The position numbers were made by a program, and so were the translations under genes. The notes beneath the pieces were generated by a model. That model ran no database searches, had not been told where the DNA came from, and was given only the letters and a program-made list of their open reading frames with translations. A stretch of DNA of 6,086 nucleotides. Origin: Armatimonadota bacterium. Lineage in GTDB: Bacteria > Armatimonadota > SYMT01. The stretch covers positions 1 through 6,086 of the forward strand of contig JAJFMS010000243.1 of the NCBI GenBank assembly GCA_020696885.1. The letters run 5' to 3'. Positions 1 to 5,713 of the stretch are shown here, piece after piece (position 1 is the first letter of the stretch; every line of letters begins with the position of its first letter).

Positions 1-342
1 ATCCTGCGCAAGGGGAACTCCGAGATAGGCCCCCACGCCCCCCGCTTCGGGGTGCCCGCTGGACCGGCAATCCGAGATCGCGAGCACCGAAGCCTCACGG
101 GCCACCCGCTCGCAGATTGATCCACAGGCCGGCTCCGCGCCTTCGTCGCCAGCGCCGGAGAGGCCGTAGCTGCTTACGATCACCTGGCGGCCCTGCTCTT
201 CCCAGGAGATGACGGCCGCCGGCACCGCGAGAAAGCGGGCCGCCAGGCGCGTCAGACGGTCGAGCGCTTCTCCGGTGATCTCCGGTGATGGGACCGGTGC
301 GACTGCGGGGTAGGAGAGTTCGGAGTGGGGGCTGGCGATCAT
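1..342 (-). CDS. GAF-domain protein, N-terminal part (gene continues past the left edge)
   Basis: This is an open frame of 114 codons with no stop, read from ATG at 342 to the first base of the window. Residues 1-25 are a Pro/Ser-rich lead. From about residue 26 (ALDRLTRLAARFLAVPAAVI) the sequence matches the first helix and strand of a GAF domain, and YLGVPLAQD at 106-114 is the typical late GAF strand that precedes the rest of the fold. GAF domains bind small ligands or act as dimerising sensor modules. In bacteria this subtype commonly sits at the N-terminus of cytoplasmic histidine kinases, PAS/GAF signalling proteins or SpoIIE-type phosphatases; the output domain lies outside the window, so the class stays open. 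There is no signal peptide or membrane segment, which suggests a cytoplasmic protein. A weak AGG lies 7 bases before the ATG, and I found no other ATG in frame just upstream. It is separated by 160 bases (343-502) from the FG-GAP gene on the same strand. I see no clear terminator or promoter in that gap, so readthrough is possible. Confidence 0.8.
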   Translation of the reverse strand, partial: MIASPHSELSYPAVAPVPSPEITGEALDRLTRLAARFLAVPAAVISWEEQGRQVIVSSYGLSGAGDEGAEPACGSICERVAREASVLAISDCRSSGHPEAGGVGAYLGVPLAQD

Positions 343-502
343 GAGTAGACCTGCTCGCGGTGGCGCTGTCCCCGGTGAGCGGGTGGGACGAACGATGCCG
401 CGAGACGGCGCACGTCAACAATGCGCCTCGTTGATTGTCGGTCGCGCCTCGGTCTCACCTCGTGGTGGAGCGGGCTGGAACGGGCAGCTACGACGAGGGT
501 GC

Positions 503-2191
503 CTACCGCTGCTCGACTACCAGCTCCTGATCGATCGCCGGCACCGGCACTTCTTGCTGCGTGCCATCCGGCCAGCGGACCGTAAGCGGCCCCGCGGCGG
601 TGGCAGCGCCCAGCCCGAAGTGAAGCCGCGGATCGTTGGCGGAAGCGTAGCTGTAGGCGGTGTGGAGGTGGCGTGTCATCGATTTCCCGCCTACCTGGAG
701 CTGCACGAGCGTGCCTTCCGGGGAGGTGTCCGGGCCCTTGCCCCGTAGACTCACGCGCAGCCAGTGGCGCCCCAGTTTCTCCGCCTGGTTGAACAGCACG
801 CTCGGCGGGCCGTCCAGGTTGTTGACCACTACGTCCACGTCGCCGTCGTTGTCCAGGTCGCCGAACGCCGCGCCACGGCCTGCCGCAGGTGCCTGGAGCG
901 CTGGGCCACCTCGGCCGCCGGTATCGGTGAAGCGGCCCTGGCCATCGTTCTCGAAGAGCTGCCGTGGTTGAAGGTAGCGGTGGTTAGCGTTCAACCGCTC
1001 CGCGAGGGTGTTCACGTGGCCGTTTGACTGGAAGAGATCCAGGTCTCCATCCAGGTCGAAGTCAAGGAAGCCCACGCCCCAGGTCACCACCGGCGCCGTG
1101 GCTTCCGCCAGCCCGGATTTTCGCGTCGTGAGCGTGAACAGACCGCTGCCGTCGTTGTGGAAGAGGAGGCTGGAGCGGTCTTGCATCACCCCGACGAACA
1201 GGTCGAGCTTTCCGTCGCCATCGTAGTCTCCGGCGTCGCAACCCATGTTTGCTTCCGCCACGCCCAGCTCTCCGTAGCCCACCCCCGCCAGGGCGGCCGC
1301 GGATTGGAACCGGCCCTTCCCCTGGTTGAGGAAGAGGGCGTTGGCACTGGTGTCGTTGGTGACGAACAGGTCCGGGCGCTGGTCTTCGTTGAGGTCGGCG
1401 ACCAGCGGGGTCATTCCCCGCCCTTCGTCCACCATTCCGGCCGGCACGGTGCGCTCCACGAAGCGGCGCCCATCGTCGTTGTGGAAGAAGACCCCGGCCT
1501 GCGCGGCGTACGATTGCGGATCGCAGGAGACGGGCACGTTATTGGTGCTGCAGAGCATCCGGCTTTGGGGCGTCAACCGGATGTAGCGCGCCACGTAGAG
1601 ATCTGGGCGGCGGTCGCCGTCAAGATCCGCGAAGACGGCCCCGATGCTGCACCCGGTGGCCTCCACCCCCAGCCGCCTGGTAACGTCCTCGAAGGTGCCG
1701 TCACCGCGGTTGCGGTAGAGCTGGTTGCTGCCGTTGTTGCACAGGTACAAGTCCGGCCGGCCGTCGCCATCGAAATCGCCCACCGTGCAGCCCATGCCGT
1801 AACCGCGCCCGCGCACTCCCGCACGTTGGGTAACGTCCTCGAAGGTGCCGTCACCGAGATTGCGGTAGAGCCGGTTCCCTCCGCCCGCGTCCGGAGTATG
1901 CTCTCCCTGCACCAGGTAGACGTCCAGCTTCCCGTCCTGGTCGTAGTCGAGCAGCCCGACGCCGCCGGTAGACGTCTGGACGATGTCCACCACTTCCTTC
2001 GCCCCGGTGCGCTGTAGGAAGTCGATGCCCGCGGCCGTGGCGCGCTCCACGAATGGCGCCGGGGCCGCCGGGGCGCCGCCGGGGCTGGTTGGAGGCGCAG
2101 CGGTGCGGCAGCCCATGGTCAGCGCCGCCGGCAGCAGCAGGAGCAGTCTTCGGCTGAATCGCGGAGCAGCGGTGCGAAAAGGGCTGGACAT
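503..2191 (-). CDS. Exported FG-GAP repeat protein with C-terminal ASPIC/UnbV domain (CRTAC1 family)
   Basis: This is a complete 562-residue protein (ATG at 2191, TAG at 503-505). The N-terminus has a basic stretch, a Leu-rich core (16-24) and Cys28, so it is exported and may be a lipoprotein. The lipobox is off-register (LTMGC puts Leu at -4), and SRRLLL at 13-18 resembles a Tat motif, so the export route is uncertain. The body is a string of FG-GAP/VCBS blades carrying Asp-rich calcium-binding-type loops: DYDQDG 82-87, DFDGDG 139-144, DLDGD 189-193, DLNED 266-270, DYDGDG 322-327, DFDLDGD 377-383 and DLDNDGD 445-451. These should fold as an integrin-alpha-like beta-propeller. Cys214 and Cys223 sit in the insert typical of this family. 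Residues from about 475 to 557 form the ASPIC/UnbV domain, with the hallmarks RLHFGLG (522-528) and VRWPDG (538-543). Bacterial members have no assigned biochemical activity; binding of proteins or glycans at the cell surface is the usual inference. The TPR lipoprotein gene ends 72 bases upstream on the same strand, a pairing common for this family. No good Shine-Dalgarno precedes the ATG. Confidence 0.95.
   Translation of the reverse strand: MSSPFRTAAPRFSRRLLLLLPAALTMGCRTAAPPTSPGGAPAAPAPFVERATAAGIDFLQRTGAKEVVDIVQTSTGGVGLLDYDQDGKLDVYLVQGEHTPDAGGGNRLYRNLGDGTFEDVTQRAGVRGRGYGMGCTVGDFDGDGRPDLYLCNNGSNQLYRNRGDGTFEDVTRRLGVEATGCSIGAVFADLDGDRRPDLYVARYIRLTPQSRMLCSTNNVPVSCDPQSYAAQAGVFFHNDDGRRFVERTVPAGMVDEGRGMTPLVADLNEDQRPDLFVTNDTSANALFLNQGKGRFQSAAALAGVGYGELGVAEANMGCDAGDYDGDGKLDLFVGVMQDRSSLLFHNDGSGLFTLTTRKSGLAEATAPVVTWGVGFLDFDLDGDLDLFQSNGHVNTLAERLNANHRYLQPRQLFENDGQGRFTDTGGRGGPALQAPAAGRGAAFGDLDNDGDVDVVVNNLDGPPSVLFNQAEKLGRHWLRVSLRGKGPDTSPEGTLVQLQVGGKSMTRHLHTAYSYASANDPRLHFGLGAATAAGPLTVRWPDGTQQEVPVPAIDQELVVEQR
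1679..1876. repeat. Pair of near-identical 48-base direct repeats inside the FG-GAP gene
   Basis: Bases 1679-1726 and 1829-1876 match at 45 of 48 positions, with the first 28 identical, at an offset of exactly 150 bases (50 codons). They encode the equivalent loops of two successive propeller blades (LYRN.GDGTFEDVT at residues 108-121 and 158-171). The near identity at DNA level, including third codon positions, points to a recent blade duplication or to gene conversion between blades, not only to selection on protein sequence. Confidence 0.85.
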
Positions 2192-2233
2192 GGTTACCGG
2201 AGGCGAAGAGCGCCGGAGGGCCGGGCTCCATCA

Positions 2234-2248
2234 TTATGCGAGGCATAA
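2234..2248 (-). other. Short perfect hairpin in the TPR/FG-GAP intergenic spacer
   Basis: TTATGC and GCATAA form a perfect 6-base stem with a 3-base loop, 16 bases downstream of the TPR stop codon as transcribed and 42 bases before the FG-GAP start. A second small stem (GGCG/CGCC, 2202-2214) lies 10 bases before that start. There is no T-run after either, so neither looks like an intrinsic terminator. They may affect translation of the second gene or may be incidental. Confidence 0.3.
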
Positions 2249-2263
2249 GGGCCCAGGAACCGG

Positions 2264-3307
2264 TCAGGGTCCGGGGGAAGGCGCTTTCGAGGACGAGTGC
2301 TGCTTTCGCTGACGCTCCCGGACGAGCTGGTCGTGGCGTGCGAACGCCTTCTGCGCCGCGGCGAGATCCTTCTTATCCCGGTAGGTCATCGCCAGGGCGT
2401 ACTGGGCGCGCTCGTTGCGCGGGTTCACCTTCAGGACCTTCTGAAACGCCTGGATCGCGCCGGGGAGCTCCTTCTTCCGCTGCAGCACCAGCCCCTGTGC
2501 AAACCAGGAAGGCGGCGCCTCGGGGCGGCCGGCCTCGGTCAGGAGCTGCTCCGCTCGCGCGAAGCTGGCGTCGTCCGCCGGGCCTGCCGCCAGGGCCAGC
2601 GCGTAACAGCTCAACAACTGCGGCGTCCGCAGCCCCAGGCCGTATGCCTTCTCGAAGTGGGGCACGGCCTCTTTGTAATGGTCGAAATCGAGCTCCACGG
2701 TGCCCAGCTCGAAGTAGGCCTCCCCGAGGTCCGGATCGAGCGTGATCGCCTTCCGGAACGAGGTTTCCGCGTTGCTGTCGCTGTGCAGCGCGCGCTGCAC
2801 GCGGCCCGCCAGCAGCCACAGCTCGCCGTTCTTCGGATCGATCTTGAGCGCTTCTTCCAACTGGCGGAGGGCATCCTTCGGCCGGCGCTGCTCCAGCTCG
2901 AACCGGGCCAGGCTCAACCGCGGCGCGAGCTGCTTCGGGGCGACCTTTACGGCGGTCAGGAAGTGACCTCGTGCTTTGTCCGGCTGTCCGACCTGCGTGT
3001 AGATCACCCCCAGCAGATTGTGCGCCTGCGGCAGGCTCGGATCGGCTTTGCGGGCGCTCAAGGCCAGCTCCCCCGCCTGGAGCACGTCGCCCGCCCGGAG
3101 CCGGAGCTCTCCCAACTGGACCCGCTCTTCCGGCGTGGCCGTGTCCTGATTTACCTTCAACTGGAGCAGGGTCGCGGGGTCCGCAGCGACTGCTGCCGGC
3201 GCAGGCGGTGGAGGCGCTGTGGGCCGGTTCCGGGTGGAACACCCCCCCGACGCCAGGGACGCCAGCGCTCCAAGCAGCAGTAAGGTCTTTCGCGGCACCA
3301 ATCCCAC
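2264..3307 (-). CDS. TPR-repeat lipoprotein
   Basis: This is a 347-residue protein starting at GTG 3307. A second GTG at 3298 (residue 4) has GGAG 8 bases before it and gives a compact signal peptide beginning MPRKTLLLL, so 3298 may be the true start. The hydrophobic core ends in LASGGC, with Cys23 as likely lipidation site; Ser at -3 is not the usual Leu. A Pro/Ala-rich linker (about 28-45), probably spanning away from the membrane, leads into about eight tetratricopeptide repeats from residue 59 to 333. The clearest are at 93-126, 127-160, 161-194, 195-228 and 266-299, each with the W/L-G-Y/A-A-P pattern (for example EALKIDP, KAITLDP and KVLKVNP at the repeat ends). The C-terminal tail is basic and Ser/Lys-rich. 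TPR arrays are protein-protein interaction scaffolds and have no catalytic role of their own. The FG-GAP gene follows after 72 bases on the same strand, so the two products probably act together outside the cytoplasmic membrane; that partnership is inferred from context. Confidence 0.93.
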   Translation of the reverse strand: MGLVPRKTLLLLGALASLASGGCSTRNRPTAPPPPAPAAVAADPATLLQLKVNQDTATPEERVQLGELRLRAGDVLQAGELALSARKADPSLPQAHNLLGVIYTQVGQPDKARGHFLTAVKVAPKQLAPRLSLARFELEQRRPKDALRQLEEALKIDPKNGELWLLAGRVQRALHSDSNAETSFRKAITLDPDLGEAYFELGTVELDFDHYKEAVPHFEKAYGLGLRTPQLLSCYALALAAGPADDASFARAEQLLTEAGRPEAPPSWFAQGLVLQRKKELPGAIQAFQKVLKVNPRNERAQYALAMTYRDKKDLAAAQKAFARHDQLVRERQRKQHSSSKAPSPGP

Positions 3308-3310
3308 TCC
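3307..3310 (-). promoter_or_regulatory. Shine-Dalgarno (GGAG) favouring the internal GTG start of the TPR gene
   Basis: GGAG at 3310-3307 (minus strand) is 8 bases from the GTG at 3298-3296, an ideal spacing. It overlaps the first base of the GTG at 3307, for which no comparable site is visible. This argues that translation begins at 3298 and that the protein is 344 residues long. Confidence 0.5.
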
Positions 3311-3322
3311 GTGTTTGACAAA

Positions 3323-3432
3323 GGATGAAGGCGGAAGGATGAAGGGCAGCCGTACCGGTCGGCGGTAGGAAGCGGCCAGGCGGTGTGCTAAACAGGGCGA
3401 GGTTGCTCCCCTTCATCTTTCCCCCTTCATCC
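3323..3432. repeat. Inverted repeat of G-rich heptamers between the kinase and TPR genes
   Basis: The left arm 3323-3350 is four 7-base units (GGATGAA, GGCGGAA, GGATGAA, GGGCAGC). The right arm 3405-3432 read on the other strand is GGATGAA, GGGGGAA, AGATGAA, GGGGAGC. The arms are complementary at 25 of 28 positions, in the same heptamer phase, around a 54-base spacer. A further unit (GGATGAG on the minus strand) extends the right side to 3439. The element fills most of the 187-base spacer after the kinase stop codon. A transcript crossing it could fold into a long stem, but there is no terminal T-run, so it is not a standard terminator. Its role is unknown. Confidence 0.8.
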
Positions 3433-3458
3433 CTCATCCTTCCCTTGTTACGTCATCT

Positions 3459-3468
3459 ACACCGGTGT
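3459..3468. promoter_or_regulatory. 10-base perfect palindrome (possible operator)
   Basis: ACACCGGTGT is self-complementary and lies 26 bases past the kinase stop and about 150 bases before the TPR start. It could be a site for a dimeric regulator of the TPR/FG-GAP unit, but in DNA this GC-rich a 10-base palindrome may occur by chance, and no clear promoter is seen around it. Confidence 0.2.
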
Positions 3469-3494
3469 CGTTCAGGAATTTCTCCCGGAGCAGA

Positions 3495-5309
3495 TCAGCC
3501 CTGGACCGGCAGCCGCACTCGAAAGGTGCTCCCGCGCCCGGGGCCGTCGCTGGTGGCGTCCACCTGTCCCTCGTGCAGCAGGACCAGGCTCCGTACGATC
3601 GACAGCCCGAGCCCGAGTCCTCCCTCCTGGCGGGCCAGCGCCCGTGGGCCCTGTTCGAACACTTCGAACACCCGCGCCAGCAGCTCGGGCGTGAGCCCGG
3701 CGCCGTTGTCGATCACTCGAAGCTCCACCCATTCGTGGTCGCGCCGTGCTTCGACCCGGATCTCACCGCCCGGCGGCGTATATCGCGCGGCATTGGTGAG
3801 GAGGTTGGTCACCACCTGGGTGAGGCGGAGGAGGTCGCCATCGACGGTGAGACCGCTTTCCGGCACCTCCACCGTGAGGTGATGCTGGAACTGGTCGATG
3901 AGCGGAGCGGCCGTCTCCACGGCGCGAGCCACCACCACGGCCAGCTCCACCGGCGCGCGCCGCAGCTCGATCTTCCCCCGCGTGATCCGGGAGACGTCCA
4001 GCAGGTCTTCCACCAACGCGCCCAGGTGCCTCGCCTGGCGGTTGATGATCTCCCACTCGCGAGTGTCGGACTGGCCGCGCCGGCGCATCAGCTCCAGCGC
4101 GGTAACGATTGGCGACAGCGGATTGCGAAGCTCATGGCCGAGCATCGCCAGGAACTCATCCTTGGAGCGGTTGGCTCGCTCGGCCTCCCCACGCGCCGCT
4201 TCGGCGCGGGCCAGCAGCTCATCCCGCTCGCGCTCCCGGGTGAGCAGGAGCTCCGCCGAGCGAGACAGCGCCTCCCGGAGCTGGTCGACCTCCCGCACCG
4301 AGGAAGGAGGCATCTCCGGAGTGCCGCCGTGGGCCAGCGCGCTAGCGGCCGCCGCGGCCGAGCTGATGCCGCGCGATACCTGCCGGGAGAGCCGGTAGGC
4401 GCCGGCCCCACTAAGCAGCAGTAACAGGGCGCCGGCGCCCAGCATCGTGAGCACGGAGTCGCGCACCGGACCGTCTACCGCCTCCACGGGCGTGGTCACC
4501 ACCGCGGTCCAGTCCGCCAGCGGCGTGCGGTAAAACGCCGCGTAAACGGTTACGCCATCGATCGCCTGGTTCCGGAACACCCCGTCACGCTGCTCGCGGA
4601 TGCGCTTCAGGAACGCGGGCGTACCCAACCGCCCGACGAACCGCTCCGGCTCGCGAGTCCGAGCTACCACCACCCCATGCTGATCGGTGATGGTCCGGGT
4701 CCACTCTTCCTGCGGCGGAAGCTGCCGGGCTACCACGTCCGCGAGCGCCTGCGGAGGGATGGCCGCGGTTAGCACGTAGCGGATCTGTCCGTCCCGGCGC
4801 ACCGGTACCCGCACCGGAAACGCCCAGCGCCCGCCCTTCTTGCCGCGAGCCAGCCGGCCCACGCTGGGACGTCCGGTCCGGAGCACGGCCTGCAAGCTTT
4901 CCGGGTCCGCCACACTCCGCGGTAAGGGCGTGCCCCACGGCCGCGTGCTGGCCACAAGCTGGCGTCCATCGGGAGCTACCAGCAGGACGGAGAGCCAGGA
5001 AGGCTGGGAGCGATGCGTTCTCCGGGAAGCGGCCCAGAAGCGCTTCAGGTCACCCGTGTCGAGGCTCTCGTCTTGCGCCAGCGCCTCCAGGATGCGGATT
5101 GTGCTCGAGATCTCCCGATCCACCGCTTCCGCCATCAGGCGCGCCGAATAGGTGAGGCGGCGGTGCGAAGCCTCTTGCTGTTGGGTGGCCACGCGCACCA
5201 CTACCATGGTAGAGAACGCGGCCACCGGCAGCAACGCCCCCACCACCAGGAACACCAGGTGCCAGCGCAGCGGCAGTTTGCGAAGGAGCGGGAAGGGAAA
5301 GAGCTTCAT
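3495..5309 (-). CDS. Membrane sensor histidine kinase (dCache-HAMP-HisKA-HATPase_c)
   Basis: This is a complete 604-residue protein (ATG 5309, TGA 3495-3497). A basic N-terminus leads to membrane segment 1 (about 16-40). An extracytoplasmic sensor of about 245 residues follows, with the layout of a double Cache (dCache) domain, ending in WTAVVTTPVEAV (267-278). Membrane segment 2 is at about 286-305. A HAMP-like linker (about 306-356, with VREVDQLREAL at its end) and a charged coiled coil (about 357-384) come next. The HisKA H-box is GHELRNPLSP with His392 as phosphorylation site. HATPase_c shows the N-box (Asn502, Asn506), the G1 motif DNGAG (534-538), the F-box VFEVFEQG (547-554) and the G2 motif GGLGLGLS (563-570). 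All key catalytic residues are present, so it should autophosphorylate and pass phosphate to a response regulator. No receiver domain is fused and no response regulator gene is seen here, making it an orphan within the window. Cache domains usually sense small molecules such as carboxylates or amino acids; the ligand here cannot be read. No strong Shine-Dalgarno precedes the ATG. Confidence 0.97.
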   Translation of the reverse strand: MKLFPFPLLRKLPLRWHLVFLVVGALLPVAAFSTMVVVRVATQQQEASHRRLTYSARLMAEAVDREISSTIRILEALAQDESLDTGDLKRFWAASRRTHRSQPSWLSVLLVAPDGRQLVASTRPWGTPLPRSVADPESLQAVLRTGRPSVGRLARGKKGGRWAFPVRVPVRRDGQIRYVLTAAIPPQALADVVARQLPPQEEWTRTITDQHGVVVARTREPERFVGRLGTPAFLKRIREQRDGVFRNQAIDGVTVYAAFYRTPLADWTAVVTTPVEAVDGPVRDSVLTMLGAGALLLLLSGAGAYRLSRQVSRGISSAAAAASALAHGGTPEMPPSSVREVDQLREALSRSAELLLTRERERDELLARAEAARGEAERANRSKDEFLAMLGHELRNPLSPIVTALELMRRRGQSDTREWEIINRQARHLGALVEDLLDVSRITRGKIELRRAPVELAVVVARAVETAAPLIDQFQHHLTVEVPESGLTVDGDLLRLTQVVTNLLTNAARYTPPGGEIRVEARRDHEWVELRVIDNGAGLTPELLARVFEVFEQGPRALARQEGGLGLGLSIVRSLVLLHEGQVDATSDGPGRGSTFRVRLPVQG

Positions 5310-5412
5310 GCGCAGCCAGAGAGGCCATTCCAGTGGGACAGGGCACCAGATGTATCAGGGAAGCTGCGACCACTCCGCAAGCTCTTCACCATTATCGGAC
5401 GATCCGGGGAAT

Positions 5413-5598
5413 GGGTGTTGGGTGTTGGGCCTTGGGTGTTGGGGAGCGAGAAAGAGAAAGTTTCTGGGCGCCGACCGGCGCGGCCGCGTTCTCATCCCAC
5501 CTGAACACCTGAACACCCCCGCCTGAACACCCCCGCCTCCGGCGGCTGTTCGTGTCCCACGACACCCGACACCCAACACCCAAGGCCCAACACCCAAC
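5413..5598. repeat. Facing GGGTGTT heptamer arrays: perfect 27-base inverted repeat with G-quadruplex spacing
   Basis: The left array has five G-runs at an exact 7-base period (5413, 5420, 5427, 5434, 5441), units GGGTGTT, GGGTGTT, GGGCCTT, GGGTGTT, then GGGG. The right array has five C-runs at the same period (5565, 5572, 5579, 5586, 5593). Bases 5417-5443 and 5572-5598 are perfect reverse complements over 27 positions, including the variant GGGCCTT unit, and are 128 bases apart. Each array fits a G-quadruplex pattern with four 4-base loops, the left on the plus strand and the right on the minus strand. The element sits between two divergent genes. Function is not known; a structural, insulating or regulatory role and a selfish repeat are all possible. 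Confidence 0.88.
5509..5536. repeat. Tandem 14-base repeat inside the spacer of the heptamer element
   Basis: CTGAACACCCCCGC occurs twice in direct tandem (5509-5522, 5523-5536), and its first eight bases also occur just before, at 5501-5508. A small GC hairpin (CCGCC, loop TCC, GGCGG; 5533-5545) overlaps the end. The arrangement suggests expansion by slippage. Confidence 0.8.
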
Positions 5599-5701
5599 GT
5601 GTAACCCCCGTCTCCCCGCCCTCATCTAACCGGCAGTTCCGCCTGGAACGCTCGTCTATGCGCTGGTGAGCCCGTTAGTCCGTGGGCTTGTGGCGCAACC
5701 T

Positions 5702-5707
5702 GGAGGG
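5702..5707 (+). promoter_or_regulatory. Strong Shine-Dalgarno of the VIT-domain gene
   Basis: GGAGGG ends 6 bases before the ATG at 5714. It is the best ribosome binding site in the window and fixes the start of the VIT-domain gene. Confidence 0.85.
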
Positions 5708-5713
5708 TGCCCG

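Larger units (their letters stand above)
5310..5713. other. 404-base divergent intergenic region, no gene
   Basis: This region separates the minus-strand kinase from the plus-strand VIT gene, so both promoters should lie here. About 5310-5412 would hold the kinase promoter and leader, and about 5600-5701 that of the VIT gene. I cannot identify a convincing -35/-10 pair for either. The centre (5413-5598) is taken up by facing heptamer arrays and a set of smaller repeats. Short open frames across it translate into repetitive, unlikely protein and are not called. No tRNA or riboswitch is recognisable. Confidence 0.75.

Noticed and set aside
95..421. Minus-strand open frame of 108 codons at the left edge
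   Set aside because: Its Arg/Gly/Pro-rich product is a shadow; the frame starting at 342 on the same strand encodes a clear GAF domain.
343..502. Intrinsic terminator or promoter in the gap between the FG-GAP and GAF genes
   Set aside because: Only weak stems (such as TCAAC/GTTGA at 415-434) and an isolated TTGACG are present, with no T-run and no matching -10.
1157..2017. Plus-strand open frame of 286 codons antisense to the FG-GAP gene
   Set aside because: Its Val/Ala/Glu-rich periodic product only mirrors the repeated propeller codons; there is no domain and no ribosome binding site.
2297..3283. Long plus-strand open frame (328 codons) antisense to the TPR gene
   Set aside because: The opposite strand encodes an unmistakable TPR lipoprotein. 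The plus-strand product has no recognisable domain and is the expected shadow in GC-rich DNA.
2373..3437. Minus-strand open frame of 354 codons overlapping the TPR gene in another frame
   Set aside because: It starts inside the heptamer repeat and gives Gly/Ala/Arg-rich low-complexity protein, while the overlapping frame has clear TPR repeats and a lipoprotein signal.
3465..4424. Plus-strand open frame of 319 codons antisense to the kinase
   Set aside because: It overlaps the catalytic HisKA/HATPase region on the other strand, and its product is rich in Arg, Gln and His without any family resemblance.
5391..5396. GATAAT (minus strand) as a -10 box for the kinase
   Set aside because: It matches the consensus at five of six positions, but there is no -35 element at suitable spacing, so it may be chance.
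3323..5598. CRISPR array or transposon ends as explanation of the repeats
   Set aside because: The units are 7 bases with no unique spacers, there is no transposase, and no target-site duplication is seen around the inverted arms.
5392..5625. Short minus-strand open frames through the divergent spacer
   Set aside because: They are translations of the heptamer arrays, with no signal of coding and no convincing start.
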